A DNA stretch of 64,000 nucleotides, taken from contig JARFXM010000003.1 of the NCBI GenBank assembly GCA_029532625.1, positions 3,906,001-3,970,000 on the forward strand, read 5' to 3'. This document shows positions 1 through 11,318 of this stretch, piece by piece. The notes under the pieces were generated by a model that was given only the letters and a program-made list of their open reading frames with translations, had not been told where the DNA came from and ran no database searches. The stretch comes from Lomentospora prolificans. Taxonomy: Eukaryota; Ascomycota; Sordariomycetes; Microascales; Microascaceae. The stretch's first letter is position 1, and the number at the start of each line of letters is the position of its first letter. The translations under genes were made by a program, and so were the position numbers.

Positions 1-1825
1 TAGCGTGTGCCCGGCGGCGAGATAAATAAACTGTTTGGGATATGCCACCCTAACACCCAAGATGCAGGCGGGGCTCGAGTTCACTATTGGACGTGTAAGA
101 GAGGAAGGTGTACCCGGGCCGGGTCCGGACTCCGCCTGTGCCTTTTACGGACATTACTGTTCAGCACTCAATATTGGCCAACCCTCTATGAAGCGACATA
201 AGCAATAATAGTACCTCGCTCAAGGTATATATTACGGCTGACCCCGTCTTCAGATGCTGATCCTATTGATATCTTAATATACATGCATCATGTTCTAGTC
301 GGTCAAGGTACAAATATCTCGAGGAAAAGGGCAGCACCATCTCAAAGCAAGCTTCTTGTACTCACAAGCAAGGTGAGCTTTCTTCGAGGGGGTAGATCCC
401 TTTGATAAGGGGTCATCATAGAATCTTCAGCTCCTGTTTCGGAGCTATCATTGATGCCAGCGCTGGCGGTGTAAGTCGCAAGCTCCACTGATAAGCCACC
501 GACCAATCCGAGAGCCCAGGCTGCAGCGCATCTACCCGGCACCAACGTCTATCAGTCCCCAAGAGAAAGCTTCATGGACTTCTACAAAAGCCATAGGCCA
601 TATTTGGGAAGGCAGGTTCATGGCCCTAACGCCGGTACCCGAGCCGGCATGGCCATAGCTACCGAGCATCCTGCATCGTCCGTTAGCCGCTGTAGATGAT
701 CATACAAGAACGTCGTCGCACGCTGAAAATGCAAACCCGTCTACCAACGATCCAATATATATTATTGACTTCCTGCGAGCGTAAGCTTTTTGATTTTCTT
801 TGTTGTCACTGATATCGGTGTCTGCGTTGAGAGTTTCATGGCCAACATTCCTACTGTACTCTCGAGAGCTCGCCCTCTCCTTCGAGGATGCCCGCCGTAC
901 ATTGGCCCTCAGTGATTTGAGACAATTATATGAACTGCTAGCTTATTGATACGCTTGAATCTTTTCCGGCGCTTTCTCTGACTTGAAGCTGAAGACTATG
1001 GTGATTGAAGGCCTGGGTCCTGAAGAGTCCGGCCGCCGAAGCGTCTCGCCTCCACTCGCACGCATCCGTCTGAGTGATGGAAAAAGAGACGCATTATGGA
1101 GCCTAATCATTGAATCCAGCAGCTTAGAGGACAGGCTATCCTTACAAAAGCAACTTATTGATTTTTACCCCCCTACCTAGAAAGAAGTGCACAAACAATC
1201 AAAAAGTGGAAGAAGGCGGTTGACCAGTCAGGAGTGGTGAGGTTCCTTGTCTTGGAAACAAGCGCCCGCCTTAGTCAGCTGGTCTCCACACCCATACATC
1301 CTTGTTAGTCTTGGCTGCAGCTCTCCTCAAGCTGTAACACCTCACCTCGTTCAGCTAGTGATGTCAAGCTCTGTTGCTTCGCTTCACCTGGCCTCACTTT
1401 GGTCCTTTGCAGCACCTCCTGACGGATCGGCTTAGTACCCATCCCTAGATATTTCCAGGTTTCTACTGATGTTTTGAAACTTAATAAACAAACACTCCTT
1501 TGACCTCTCTCCCACCCCTTCTAGTATCCTTCCTTCCTCGAGCATCTCATCCCTGTAATGCTCCGCTCACCCAGATATATATATATATCGTTCACAACCA
1601 CTCCCGTACGATATAATTCCAACACCAACAACGTCGCTTCCAAATTCAACAGGCTGATCTGATTTGGGATCCGATGCGCGCAGTACCTCCTCCTACTGCC
1701 CAAGCCTCTCCCACCGACCCCAGCCTTGTCTTGCCTCGCGGCGCACCAGGACGATCCGTCTCCGCCTAACCAAGTAGCCCTGTTCAACGTCTAAGAACCG
1801 AAAGCCGTAAAACTATGCACCCACG
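1..1825. other. Left-edge intergenic region
   Basis: No convincing gene is seen. Open frames here are short, lack family motifs and overlap each other on both strands. A seven-unit AT microsatellite lies at 1575-1588, about 240 bases before the REX3 start, in what is probably its promoter or leader. The last 300 bases are C/T-rich, as in other fungal leaders. Confidence 0.5.
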
Positions 1826-3853
1826 ATGGATGCTACTGTTCTTCTTAGCCTGAAGAAGATCCCCTGTCCCAAGAAAGACAAATGCCCTAACGTCGACTGC
1901 CTATTCCAACATCCGAGGGAGCTCACTAGCACCACATCAGATAATTCCGGTGCCGAGTCTAACGCTGAAATCAGTGACAGGAAACGCAAAGACGACTCCG
2001 AAGCGGGCAATCCCGAACCGCCAAAGAAACGCGTTAGGTCAGGCGAGGAGGGAAGGGATGATGCCCAGAACCAGTCAGCCTTAGTTCAGGCCGTGTCCAG
2101 GAAGAGCATTCCGACAAAGCCAGATGAAGCAAAGCCTAAGAGTTTAGAACGCTCTGTCTCACCCCCTGGACTTAAAAGGAAGTCTGGGTGCCTGCCCCTA
2201 GACAAGTTTCAAGGCAGCCCTAAACCTTCGGCCGCCTCCCAGATCAAGCTAGCATCTCACCAGCCCTCTAGCACCTCTGCATCAGGGACTCACACAGGGC
2301 CAGCGCCTCCGGTTAAGAAATCCGCCAAACCCGAGGCTCTAAATCCTCGCATGGTTGCAAAACCTCCCGCAAAGTTCGAGACTCGGCTTAAGCTTCTTAA
2401 GCTCGTCCACACAGAGCTCACGCGCCTGAATGACAACCTCAAGAAGTCCGAGCAGGTAGACAAGTCCCAGTCAGCAGCCGCGGCCGATTCAGTGGCCGGC
2501 GCCTCCAAGGCTGTCACGAATGGTGGACCAGACAAGAAGGCCTCGGGAATGGCACTCTCCGACCAGGAGCGGATCTTGGTCGCCCTCGAGGAGGAGGAGA
2601 AAGCCGCACTTGATAAGCCCGACATTTACACCACTGCCATGCGCAATACATACATGAAATATAAACGGATGACTGTGGAGCAATGGAGGGAGTTTTGCAG
2701 TTCTAAGAAGAACGCTGAGAAGTCTGCTTGCAACCCCACGGATGGGGCAAAGCCCGTCATTACCGGCTTAACACCAACTCAAGAAGTCGTTATACTGCGC
2801 CGATTACTCACTCCTATTGACAACCTATCCAAACATGGCTATGTTTCGTCCATCCCAAGTACTGAGGATATTGTGAACGCTCGAACAGTAGCCAAAATGC
2901 TTCAGGGCTGGGAGAAATGCGCGCGGTGCGATCGGCGATTCCAAGTTTTCCCAGGTCGAAGAGAGGAGGATGGAGCGCTGACCTCGGGTGGAGTTTGTGT
3001 TCACCACCCTGGAAAGACGTATTTCCAAGATCGACAGCCTGGTGACAAATCAAAGCAGCTCAAGCGATACAAATGTTGTGGCGAGGCTGTCGGTGACTCT
3101 TCGGGATGCACGAGGGGAGATACACATGTCTTCAAAGTTTCGGACGTTAAAATGCTTGCCAGCATAATCAACTTCGCCGAGACTCCTGAGAACGAGAAAC
3201 CCCATGGATACCCAGTTTGCTTCGATTGTGAGATGGGTTACACGGTCTACGGTCTTGAGGTCATCCGTGTGACTGCTACCTCGTGGCCTTCGGGCGAGGT
3301 GCTCCTGGACGTCTTGGTCAGGCCCAAGGGTGAAGTCCTCGATTTGAATTCAAGATATTCCGGAGTCTTTCCCGAAGACATGGTTGAGGCTGAGCCCTAC
3401 AGTGGATATGACCCGGAGAACCCGCCACTACCGACCGAAATCCCCACCACTTCAGAGGATGCGACCAGGCGCAAGTACAAGATTGTCGGATCTCCCGAGG
3501 CAGCTCGCGAGCTTTTCTTTTCTCTCATCTCCCCAAGCACGCCTCTAATCGGACACGGCCTCGAAAACGACCTCAACGCTCTGAGGGTCGTACATCCGAC
3601 GCTTGTTGATACCATCCTGTTGTATCCCCACAAGCAGGGGCTTCCTTACCGGATGGGCCTTAAAATGCTCGCAGCCCATCACCTGGGTATGAAAATTCAA
3701 GTTGAAGAGCCGGGCTCGATCCGTGGCCATGATAGCGCAGAAGATGCTCGCGCCTCTGGCGAACTTGCGAGGTTGAAGGTTAAGGGTGAGTGGGACCGGT
3801 TGAAACTCGAGGGATGGTCCATTGTCCATGGCGATATCGTCCCACCTCCTTAG
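1826..3853 (+). CDS. REX3: RNA exonuclease 3 (Rex3-type, DEDDh family)
   Basis: A 675-residue protein in one exon. It should be a 3'-5' exoribonuclease that trims structured RNAs, as yeast Rex3 does for RNase MRP RNA. Residues 14-29 form a CCCH-like zinc finger (C14, C20, C25, H29). A long low-complexity, Lys/Ser/Pro-rich linker follows to about residue 180. A cysteine/histidine-rich block (about 360-435, with CxxC and YKCC) precedes the nuclease domain. That domain shows the DEDDh motifs: FDCEM at about 466-470, GHGLENDL near 575, and HDSAEDA near 635. The start has a reasonable context (ACGATGG), and the next ATG in frame would remove the zinc finger. The protein is longer than yeast Rex3, which fits filamentous fungal orthologues. 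Rex1 or Rex4 are less likely because the Cys-rich block before the nuclease is typical of Rex3. Confidence 0.9.
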   Translation: MDATVLLSLKKIPCPKKDKCPNVDCLFQHPRELTSTTSDNSGAESNAEISDRKRKDDSEAGNPEPPKKRVRSGEEGRDDAQNQSALVQAVSRKSIPTKPDEAKPKSLERSVSPPGLKRKSGCLPLDKFQGSPKPSAASQIKLASHQPSSTSASGTHTGPAPPVKKSAKPEALNPRMVAKPPAKFETRLKLLKLVHTELTRLNDNLKKSEQVDKSQSAAAADSVAGASKAVTNGGPDKKASGMALSDQERILVALEEEEKAALDKPDIYTTAMRNTYMKYKRMTVEQWREFCSSKKNAEKSACNPTDGAKPVITGLTPTQEVVILRRLLTPIDNLSKHGYVSSIPSTEDIVNARTVAKMLQGWEKCARCDRRFQVFPGRREEDGALTSGGVCVHHPGKTYFQDRQPGDKSKQLKRYKCCGEAVGDSSGCTRGDTHVFKVSDVKMLASIINFAETPENEKPHGYPVCFDCEMGYTVYGLEVIRVTATSWPSGEVLLDVLVRPKGEVLDLNSRYSGVFPEDMVEAEPYSGYDPENPPLPTEIPTTSEDATRRKYKIVGSPEAARELFFSLISPSTPLIGHGLENDLNALRVVHPTLVDTILLYPHKQGLPYRMGLKMLAAHHLGMKIQVEEPGSIRGHDSAEDARASGELARLKVKGEWDRLKLEGWSIVHGDIVPPP

Positions 3854-4272
3854 GCTAGGAATGGTATTGATATCATGAGAGAGTGGAATAAGATGAGAGT
3901 CCAGGGCTTTCGACGAGTCGACGGGAAGTTTGTTCCTCCACCAGCAAGACATCGGAAATAGCTTTGTAACTAGCATGGCGACGCAGCATCATATAGTAGT
4001 ATCGGAACGGACTAAAGTGGGAAATGCATCGACGAATGGGTATGGCGTTTTTAGTACATAGGAACGATAAGCGATGGTCAGTTCTATCGGCAATAAGACA
4101 CACTATCAATCCAAAATTCTGTTGAGACTTTGTTCTCGTATTTTCTTTCAGGTTCCCATACATTAATGGGTATAATTACATTTGAGCGGATAATGTTTTC
4201 CCTGCAGTCGTATCGTTACATACCGTTTTCACGCGCTCCACCCACGACTTGTATCTTCCTTCCGAGTCTCCC
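3854..4272. other. Convergent spacer REX3/PHB1
   Basis: This 419-base spacer holds the 3' ends of two convergent genes. No gene is seen in it. Confidence 0.5.
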
Positions 4273-5180
4273 TTAAGCCCTTCCTACAGAAAGGAGCATT
4301 TGACTGCCGCCTCCCTGCTTACCGTTGGGTAGATACGCCACGTTGGGGTTGGAAGCCAACGTCTGGGCAATCTCCCTGCTCGCCTCAATCTTTCGGATCT
4401 GGATCAAGCCGTCGCCGGCTTTGGCGATAGCCTTGCTGATTGTGTCGGCACTCTCAGCTTCACCCTCAGCACGGATGACGTTGGCCTGGCGCTCCTGCTC
4501 GGCCTTCTCGACGATGAAGCGGGCGCGTTCTGCGTCCTGCTGGGCAATCTGCTTCTGCTCGACGGCCTTGGTGAACTCGTGGCCAAAGGTCATGTGGGTG
4601 ATGGAGACGTCCTCGAGGGCGATGTTGAACTCGGAGGCGCGGCGGGTGAGGTCGGATCGGATGCGCTGAGAGACGGCTTCTCGCTGGGTGATGAGCTCGG
4701 CGGCGTCAAATTGGGCGACAATGGCCTTGAGGACTTCGTTACCGATGGAGGGAAGGACGCGCTCATCGTAGTCGGTGCCAAGATTCTGCCAGGTGTGATT
4801 AGCTTTTGTTGGGAAGCTCTGAGGCGAGCTACGTCGGGCATTCAGGGTAAATATTATACCTGGTAGATCTTGGGTAGAGCCTTGACATCGGGCCTGTGGA
4901 GGACTCTCAAGGTCAAGCTAACCATCTGAAGATCCTTGCTACCCGTCGTCGTGGCGATGTTCCTGGGCTTTGTCCTCACATCGAAGAGGATGCTCTTCTG
5001 TAGCCAGGGGACAAGGAAGTGAGTACCCTCATTGACAACCTGTTCCTTAACACCGGCCAACCTGTCGAAGATGACAGCTCGGTATCCACCTCGCACGTCG
5101 TACATGGACTGCTGGAGGAAAGCCACGCCAACGGCGGCGGGCACGGCCATCCGGTAGGCGAAGTTGAGAGCTTGCGCCAT
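4273..5180 (-). CDS. PHB1: Prohibitin 1
   Basis: Two exons, complement(4860..5180) and complement(4273..4785), with a 74-nt intron whose acceptor is preceded by a CTAAT-type branch site. The product is 277 residues, the usual prohibitin-1 size. Prohibitin 1 and 2 form ring complexes in the mitochondrial inner membrane that chaperone new respiratory subunits and restrain the m-AAA protease. The N-terminus has a short hydrophobic stretch (about residues 9-22) that acts as membrane anchor, followed by the PHB/SPFH domain (the segment VRGGYRAVIFDR is characteristic). A coiled coil follows at about 175-235, rich in Glu, Lys, Gln and Arg. It is divergent from QCR8, with 428 bases between start codons, so the two respiratory-chain genes may share control elements. 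Confidence 0.95.
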
Positions 5181-5608
5181 TGTGAATTATCGGTCCTCTA
5201 ACACAAAGGTCCTATTTGGGGATGATATTATTGGGCTTGAGGGGTGGGTTGGCGGAAGTATTACTGTTTGATTTCGCTTTCAAGCTGAGGTCGTGCAACT
5301 TCGCATCAGAACATCCCAAATGCTTTTCAAAGCTCTGCTCTCGGGTCGGCAAATTCCGCCAGATTTCCGGAGCTTTCGGGTGCACAGTGCCCCAATTGCT
5401 GCACGCTCGACTCTATAATGTTTGATGACTAAGGTATCCATCTCGGCCAGCCAATCACGGCCCATCCAATCGCGAACAGCAAGTCTTGATTTCTGCTTCC
5501 CGAAAGCTCGCCTGATATTCCCGCTATCCTCTTCGAAAAAAAGCCCACCACAAGCCAATTTACGACTCCCTTCGCAACAGCGACGCACCGAGTTCACCAT
5601 TCCTCGAG
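5181..5608. promoter_or_regulatory. PHB1/QCR8 divergent promoter with three CCAAT boxes
   Basis: A 428-base region separates the start codons of PHB1 (minus) and QCR8 (plus). CCAAT pentamers on the plus strand lie at 5451-5455, 5466-5470 and 5555-5559. CCAAT is the site of the HAP2/3/5 (NF-Y) complex, which controls respiratory genes in fungi. The first two are 15 bases apart. Binding is inferred from sequence only. Confidence 0.5.
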
Positions 5609-6350
5609 ATGAAGCCTACCCCGAACCTTAACGGCGGTGCCGCGCCCCTTCCCGTCGGCAAGTACGGCCAGTAAGTCGCCCAATTGAAAGTTTCAGTCGG
5701 GGCTCTCCGAGAACACCCGACTGCATTGTCCCCGTTAGGTGCAGATGGAATTGATCTAACTGTGTGTTTTTTATAGCTACCTTGGTCATTTCGGTCACTT
5801 CGGTAAGTCGATCGACATCTATGAGACAGTGATGCTCTGCTGGGGAATTGAAGGGTGATGGAATCTGGGAGTCGTTCAAGAAAACGGAGAAGCGCCTCGG
5901 GTGACTCGATCTCGATGGGTCCGGTTGAATATGTGGACGAATATCGAGGAACATATCGAACGACTCCGTGGAGCACATCTATATCCTTCAATTAGGGAAA
6001 GGACTCGATGGATATGTTGGGGACGATGGACTGACTTGTCGCATAGGTGGTCAACCCCAGAAGGGTATCATTACCTACGGTCTCTCTGCCAACCGACAGA
6101 ACCCCTTGGCCCACACCGCCCATGACGCCGTCTTCAACCTCTGGAGGCGATTCTATACCCAGGTCTTCTTCTGGGCCCCTGCTGGTATCGCCGGTTACCT
6201 CGTCCTTGACTGGGCCAACAAGAGGTATGTCCCGTCGACACACGAGGGGTGATCCCCCCTACGTGCCTGCGGAGACTTTTACTAACCAGGCGCAGGAACC
6301 ACTACCTCAACTCCAAGGCTGGCCGTGCCGAGTTTGCTGATGAGGAGTAA
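5609..6350 (+). CDS. QCR8: Ubiquinol-cytochrome c reductase subunit 8
   Basis: Four exons: 5609..5670, 5777..5802, 6047..6224 and 6296..6350, giving 106 residues. All boundaries are GT-AG and keep frame; exon 2 is only 26 nt. Qcr8 is the small ubiquinone-binding (QP-C) subunit of mitochondrial complex III, with one membrane span. The N-terminal part carries the HYLGHFGHFGG stretch followed by the conserved GIITYGLS motif and the ANRQNPLAHTAHDAVFN segment. The hydrophobic span follows at about residues 64-82. The C-terminus ends in a short acidic tail. QCR7, another subunit of the same complex, lies at 30979-31697. The second intron (244 nt) is long for this genome, and I found no RNA gene in it. 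Confidence 0.93.
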
Positions 6351-7184
6351 ATATTGGTGTTTGATGGGGGTTGTGTGGAAAAGATGTGCCATATAGGTGG
6401 TTCTGTATAACTGTACCTTAGACCGGAGGACGCAATAGATCCTATGTCTCATACTCTAATCCCATGGGCTCTCCCTATCACGTCGTTTCCGTTACGGAGT
6501 GAGGAAAGCACATTATACTCCACTGCTAGCCTCCACTCCATTCAACCGCTGGTATTTCGCTGCGCGCCCGGAATCCTTCCACATTCTACTTCCAACATTC
6601 CCGGATCAAGAATTGCTGGTTTCTCTTCCGGGCGAGTTGTGTACCGCTCTACTCTCACTGGACTGTTATAGGTTGAACAAAACAGCTGTATCGTGAAGAC
6701 GAACCGCCTCAATCGGACCTGTTAGCTCGCGTTATAAGTCCCCAACACTACAAATATGCAACACAGTCAATTTTACGCTCTATGTCTACATCGTAAAATA
6801 AATTTGAAGTCCCTAGGTTAGCGGCGAAACAATGATCAATATGCTTGATTTGTCGACGCAGTGGTGATAGACTATGGCTCACACTATATTACATAATCAG
6901 AGCGGTGAGTGTGGGCGGTTCTAGGAATTTTTTCAGAGAAAAATCATCTGGGCAAAAAAAAGCTGCGGCTCCCCTCCATTGAGAATCTCTCGGCCTTAGT
7001 AGTATCGGAGGAAGAAAAACTTTGACGACGACGACACAGGACCGCCGAGGAGATCAATTGGGCCAGCGACTTGTCGACGACCCTGATCCAACAATTCTTG
7101 GTCCAAAATAAGGCACTTTTTCTTACGCCCCAACCACATATTTTCACACCCGTTTTTCCAAGGCCGCACAAAAAGCCCGTCGCC
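6351..7184. other. Intergenic region QCR8/NHP2
   Basis: These 834 bases hold the QCR8 3' end and the NHP2 promoter. The short frames present show no family features. Confidence 0.5.
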
Positions 7185-7964
7185 ATGGCCGCAGACCGCC
7201 CCGAAAAGAAGGAGAAGAAGGACAAGAAGGACAAGAAGCGAAGCGCCGACGATGGCGTGAAGAAGGATAAGAAGGACAAGAAAGACAAGAAAGACAAGAA
7301 AGCCAAGCTTGCCGCGGCACTCGACGAGCATCTCCAGGCCGAGGCGGCGGCGTCCGCCATTGCTAGCGGTGTCATGGCGGTGGATGAGGAAGTCGCTGCC
7401 CCCGTCGCTGCTGAGACCATTGCGCCTGTGTCTATGGTTCCCTTTGCCGTCCCTCTCGCGGATGATAAGAACATGAAGAAGGTCCTCAAGGGAGTTAGGA
7501 AAGGTAAACTCCCCCCCCCCCCGAATAGCGATCACACGACATCTGTTTGCTAAATTTCTACAGCGGCCAAGAACAACGCTCTCAAGCGCGGTGTCAAGGA
7601 AGTTGTCAAGACGCTCCGCAAGTCCCCTGCCTCTACCCCCACAAACCGCACCTTCCCCGGCCTCGTCATCATCGCCGGCGACATCTCCCCGATGGACGTC
7701 ATCTCTCACATCCCCGTTCTTTGCGAGGACCACAACGTTCCCTACATCTTTGTCCCCTCGAGGGCCGAGCTCGGTGCCGCTGCCAAGACGAAGAGGCCTA
7801 CCAGCGTCGTCATGATCATGGAGAAGCCCGAGACGAAGAAGAAGGCTGCGGCGAAGAAGGACGAGAAGGATGACGGCGAGGAAGATGGCGAGGGCTACTC
7901 CGAAACCTACCAGAGCTTGGTCAAGTTGGTACAGAAGGAGACGGAGAGGCAATCCTTTTGGTAA
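7185..7964 (+). CDS. NHP2: H/ACA ribonucleoprotein subunit 2
   Basis: Two exons, 7185..7503 and 7564..7964, giving 239 residues. Nhp2 is an L7Ae/L30e-type protein of H/ACA snoRNPs, which guide rRNA pseudouridylation in the nucleolus. The L7Ae-type domain spans about residues 95-200 and includes KRGVKEVVKTLRK, the segment LVIIAGDISPMDVISHIP, and VPYIFVPSR. The start is in good context (CGCCATGG). The protein is longer than yeast Nhp2 (about 156 residues) because of a lysine/aspartate-rich N-terminal extension (residues 4-40, repeated KKDKKDK) and a charged C-terminal segment; both look like nucleolar retention sequences. The intron begins with a donor followed after five bases by a run of 12 C. 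Confidence 0.9.
7504..7563 (+). repeat. NHP2 intron with poly-C run
   Basis: This 60-nt intron contains 12 consecutive C at 7511-7522, just after the splice donor and on the sense strand. See the finding on sense-strand poly-C tracts. Confidence 0.7.
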
Positions 7965-8508
7965 ACCGGAGTAGAGTGTGGGCGTAGTTTGTGTGGAGTT
8001 TCCGTGTGCTGTGTGCTGATGTGTCTGGGGTTTTGCTTCCTGCGACGGTTTCAAGGTCAGTGATACTCGGAGATGACTACGGCAGAGATCCATTGAACAG
8101 TTGCTTTGAGCAACCCTGTGTAATATCCCGACATGCCAGGAGGGGCGATATAAAACGAATCTTGGGGGATTTGGCGTTGAGGGTAGTTTTTTCTTGTTTT
8201 TCCCGGTAGGCATAGTTTCAAAACGAATCACATGGCCATATTTTGATTGCTCACAAATCCATTCTATATGGGCTCCATCGCCGGCATGTTATTCATCGAG
8301 GCAATCGCGAAACATTTCCAAATAAGCTCACATATTACATCACAGGCTAACAAAGGAAGGGCATGTCCTCGTAGTTGGGAGTATAAACGTTTATTGGGAA
8401 ACAAATTAAAACCCCAAAGCTTCAGTAATTACTAAAACATGACCCTCTCGATAGATCGCTGAACTGCAGAGGGCACCCTGATTTTATCATACATTCCAGG
8501 TTATTCCT
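7965..8508. other. Convergent spacer after NHP2
   Basis: This 544-base spacer holds the 3' ends of NHP2 and the small membrane protein gene. No gene is seen. Confidence 0.5.
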
Positions 8509-9181
8509 TCAGTCAAAAGGGTTGGTGCGGGTTCCCCACCAAGTGAGCAGTACGGAAAGGCCAATGGTCTCGAAGAGCTTCGCGGCGATGCTGACACCAA
8601 CAGTGTCGAATGGACGCCTCTCGTGGAAGACTTGGGCGATGTACTGCATCGTCTGGTTAGCATCATGTCAACCTCAGGTTGAGCGGCCGACGAAATTCTT
8701 ATAAAATCCAACTTACGGTAGGAGCAGAGGTAGCCAAGAAGACGAGACCGCCGAGGTATGCGGCACCCTTATAGCTGAGGGTTCCGGTAGCGTTGATCAG
8801 AGCACCGATACCATACGACTGAAGGGCGGAGCCGACGAGGGTGGTGCCCCAGGCGACGGCAGCCGAGGAAGCCTCGCGGGATCGGAGGAACTCCTCCTTG
8901 GTGTTGGCGGCCTTGGCGCGCTGGTAGGTCTGGCCGAAGAGAGGGCTGAGGATGGCGAGCTCAGCAGTCTGGTTGAAGATAGTGCCGAGGGCGATAGCCG
9001 AAGGCTTGACGGGGGGAAGGTCTGCGACCTGCTGTTAGTCGGGGCCAAGATCCATGATTCGACCAATGCTTCCAAGGGTCTGGGGGACCACTGCCCAGCC
9101 GGGGCAACATCTTCACATAATCATAGCTCGCGTTGATGAAGGCATCGCAACAGGTGGGTTCGACTCACAGTGAAGAGACAT
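8509..9181 (-). CDS. Small multi-pass membrane protein, possibly DUF1761-like
   Basis: Three exons: complement(9169..9181), complement(8717..9021) and complement(8509..8652), giving 153 residues. The first coding exon is only 13 nt (Met-Ser-Leu-His plus one base). I chose the exon 2 acceptor (CGCAG at 9022-9026) because the nearby alternatives break the frame. The protein starts MSLHYLPPVKPSAIALGT and has about four hydrophobic segments (roughly residues 12-32, 58-75, 86-106 and 122-140), with a charged loop of Arg, Lys and Glu at 37-52. The composition suggests an integral membrane protein conserved in fungi. DUF1761 is my best guess from general layout, not a firm match. Function is unknown. 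It is convergent with NHP2 and stands alone otherwise. Confidence 0.7.
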
Positions 9182-11318
9182 ATTGACTGATGTTTAGTTC
9201 AATTTGGTGAGGATGAGTGTTCGCTCGATGATATGAGAAAAAGAACTGTAGATTGGATAGGGAAAACGTCAGAGAGGGGGAAGGAACGTGGGAGCACAGG
9301 GCCTTTTATGTCAAACAACAAGAAAGGGTGGAGAGTACCAGAAACGAGGAGAAGCGAGCGGGAAGGCACACCTGTCGAGGTAGCCAAGGACCTTGATTCA
9401 CCCCTTTGCGTGTGCTTTCCCCGTGGGAAACATGTTCAGCAATGCCGACATGGGTGACTTGGGCCGACTCATTCGCAAGTACCCGAATCCGTTACAATGC
9501 GCCGTGTTAATACATCATGGTGACTTTGATTTCTCCTGACAATAAGTCACGTCTGATATGCACGTCTGGATTTCCCGCTGCGAGCCTGTCCACTACCTGG
9601 GCGGCTGTGCGATGATGTCACTCAGCTTCGCTGGTGCCAAGACACACTTTTGGTTACTTTTTGGCTGGGTCGTTTGGCGGGGGCTTCTCAATCCAAGGTC
9701 ACCCAGCGCCGGAACACATGGCGTGTACCTAAAACATCGTCATTGCTGGCTGATCCGTCGTCGAAGGCTCAGAAAGAGACGATGGATTCAGGATTATTAG
9801 AAAGCTTTCTGTAGATTGAGGCTATATGAGATTTATGCCTAGAAGAAATTATCATATTTGTCCCTCGCCGCGTGGGTTTATGGGTGGAAAAAGTAAATAG
9901 GAAACATGTCAGCTGTGGAGTGTCCAGCCAGCTCTGTATCCAGGCAGCAGGTACCGATTTACAGTTTATACGTGCATAGACACCACAATGGCTTCATGGG
10001 AGCAAGAAAGTACGCCACTGCTTGCCCCTCGCTGCTCCTCGAGCCATTGCGTACAGCGACCGATCCGTAGGTAGTGTTCTCGGCGGGTGGTGCAGCTGCA
10101 GTTCTCGCTGGCTGCTTACACGAACTCTATTGGGCAAAGCGGAGCAGAGACAAGGAGGCTCTCCCAGCTAGGCCGATGCCTCGCGCTAGGGAAATATTAT
10201 TGTGTCACTATTATCAGGTTTCTCCATAACATCATGACAATACATGGACTGTTGCGGGTAACCAGGGCGTGCGGAACCCAGGTGTACCAGGCGTGTATTC
10301 GGCGTCACCAGAGCCCTATGTAGGGCCCTACCCGGGATCTCAAAGTATCCATTAATTAGTTTGATGGGCTTATTACCACCGAGGCAATGCACACTCGATC
10401 CGGCCCTGTTTTGTCTCCGAGTCCATCTGTGTGGGTAGTGGATCGCGAAATCAGACGGGGAAGGGGGTCAAGCCAGCTGTTTTCTGTAACCAACCTTGTC
10501 TGAAAGAAGAGAAGCAGAAAAGGCCTATTAGTCCTTCCCATACCCTGCCAAGGAGGTGCCTTGCCTTTTCGTCAAGAGCCGCCATGGGTCCAGGCGCCCC
10601 CGCTGACATCATCGACAGGTCAACTCTTTGATTTCACATTCCTGTCCCACGCTTGAATTTTTTTCTTCAGCTCTTACGTCGTTTACAAGAAAATGGCGGG
10701 GTTGGTTATTCATCACGTAAAAAGACCTCTGGATCCCGAAATTAGTTTCCGATGGAACACCGCGGCTTAGCTTCGATGCCTGCTCCCCTTTGGGCCGAGA
10801 CATCGTCATTTACACATGCGCATACCATGAGGATCGATTGCCCTTCATAGCTTCCAGGCAAAGGAATACAAGTTAGCGAGAGCCTTTTCCGGTTTGTACA
10901 TCTGTATAGGTGCTTACCCGGTTGGATCTCGAAGCTTCAATGTTCAGACGATGCATACACTCGAGTGACTAGCCTCTATAACACCATGCTGCGGTTATCG
11001 TAATTTCCGGAATGGAGGGCTTCTTCGTTGCCGAAAGTATTGGCTCTTCATCATTTCTATTATCCTACACGTAATACGCAATCCATCGTACAATACACCA
11101 CGCCCTCGACGAGACAACGCCGGTCCACCCTATCATCAATCGCTTGTAATCGCTTCAATTACCCCGGCCAATGCAGCGCAAAAATTATCAAAACGTCTCT
11201 CGTCTGCATAAGAAACAAACGAGTTTATATGAAATACCTTTGATAGAAGGGGAAGAGGTACATCCACCCATTCCCCTCCGTGAATGTTGAATGCTGAAGG
11301 TCACGCTGCTGCCATTTT
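9182..11318. other. Intergenic region, 2.1 kb
   Basis: No gene is recognised. Short frames on both strands lack motifs. A CAGCCAGC copy lies at 9925-9932, part of a dispersed intergenic motif family. The first few hundred bases are the upstream region of the small membrane protein gene. Confidence 0.45.

Noticed and set aside
5803..6046. Long QCR8 intron as a host for an intronic snoRNA
   Set aside because: GTGATG-like words are present but no properly spaced box D or closing stem is seen.
6996..8231. 411-codon frame on the minus strand opposite NHP2
   Set aside because: It is the antisense of the NHP2 exons and intron, Leu/Val-rich because of the lysine-rich sense strand, with no motif.
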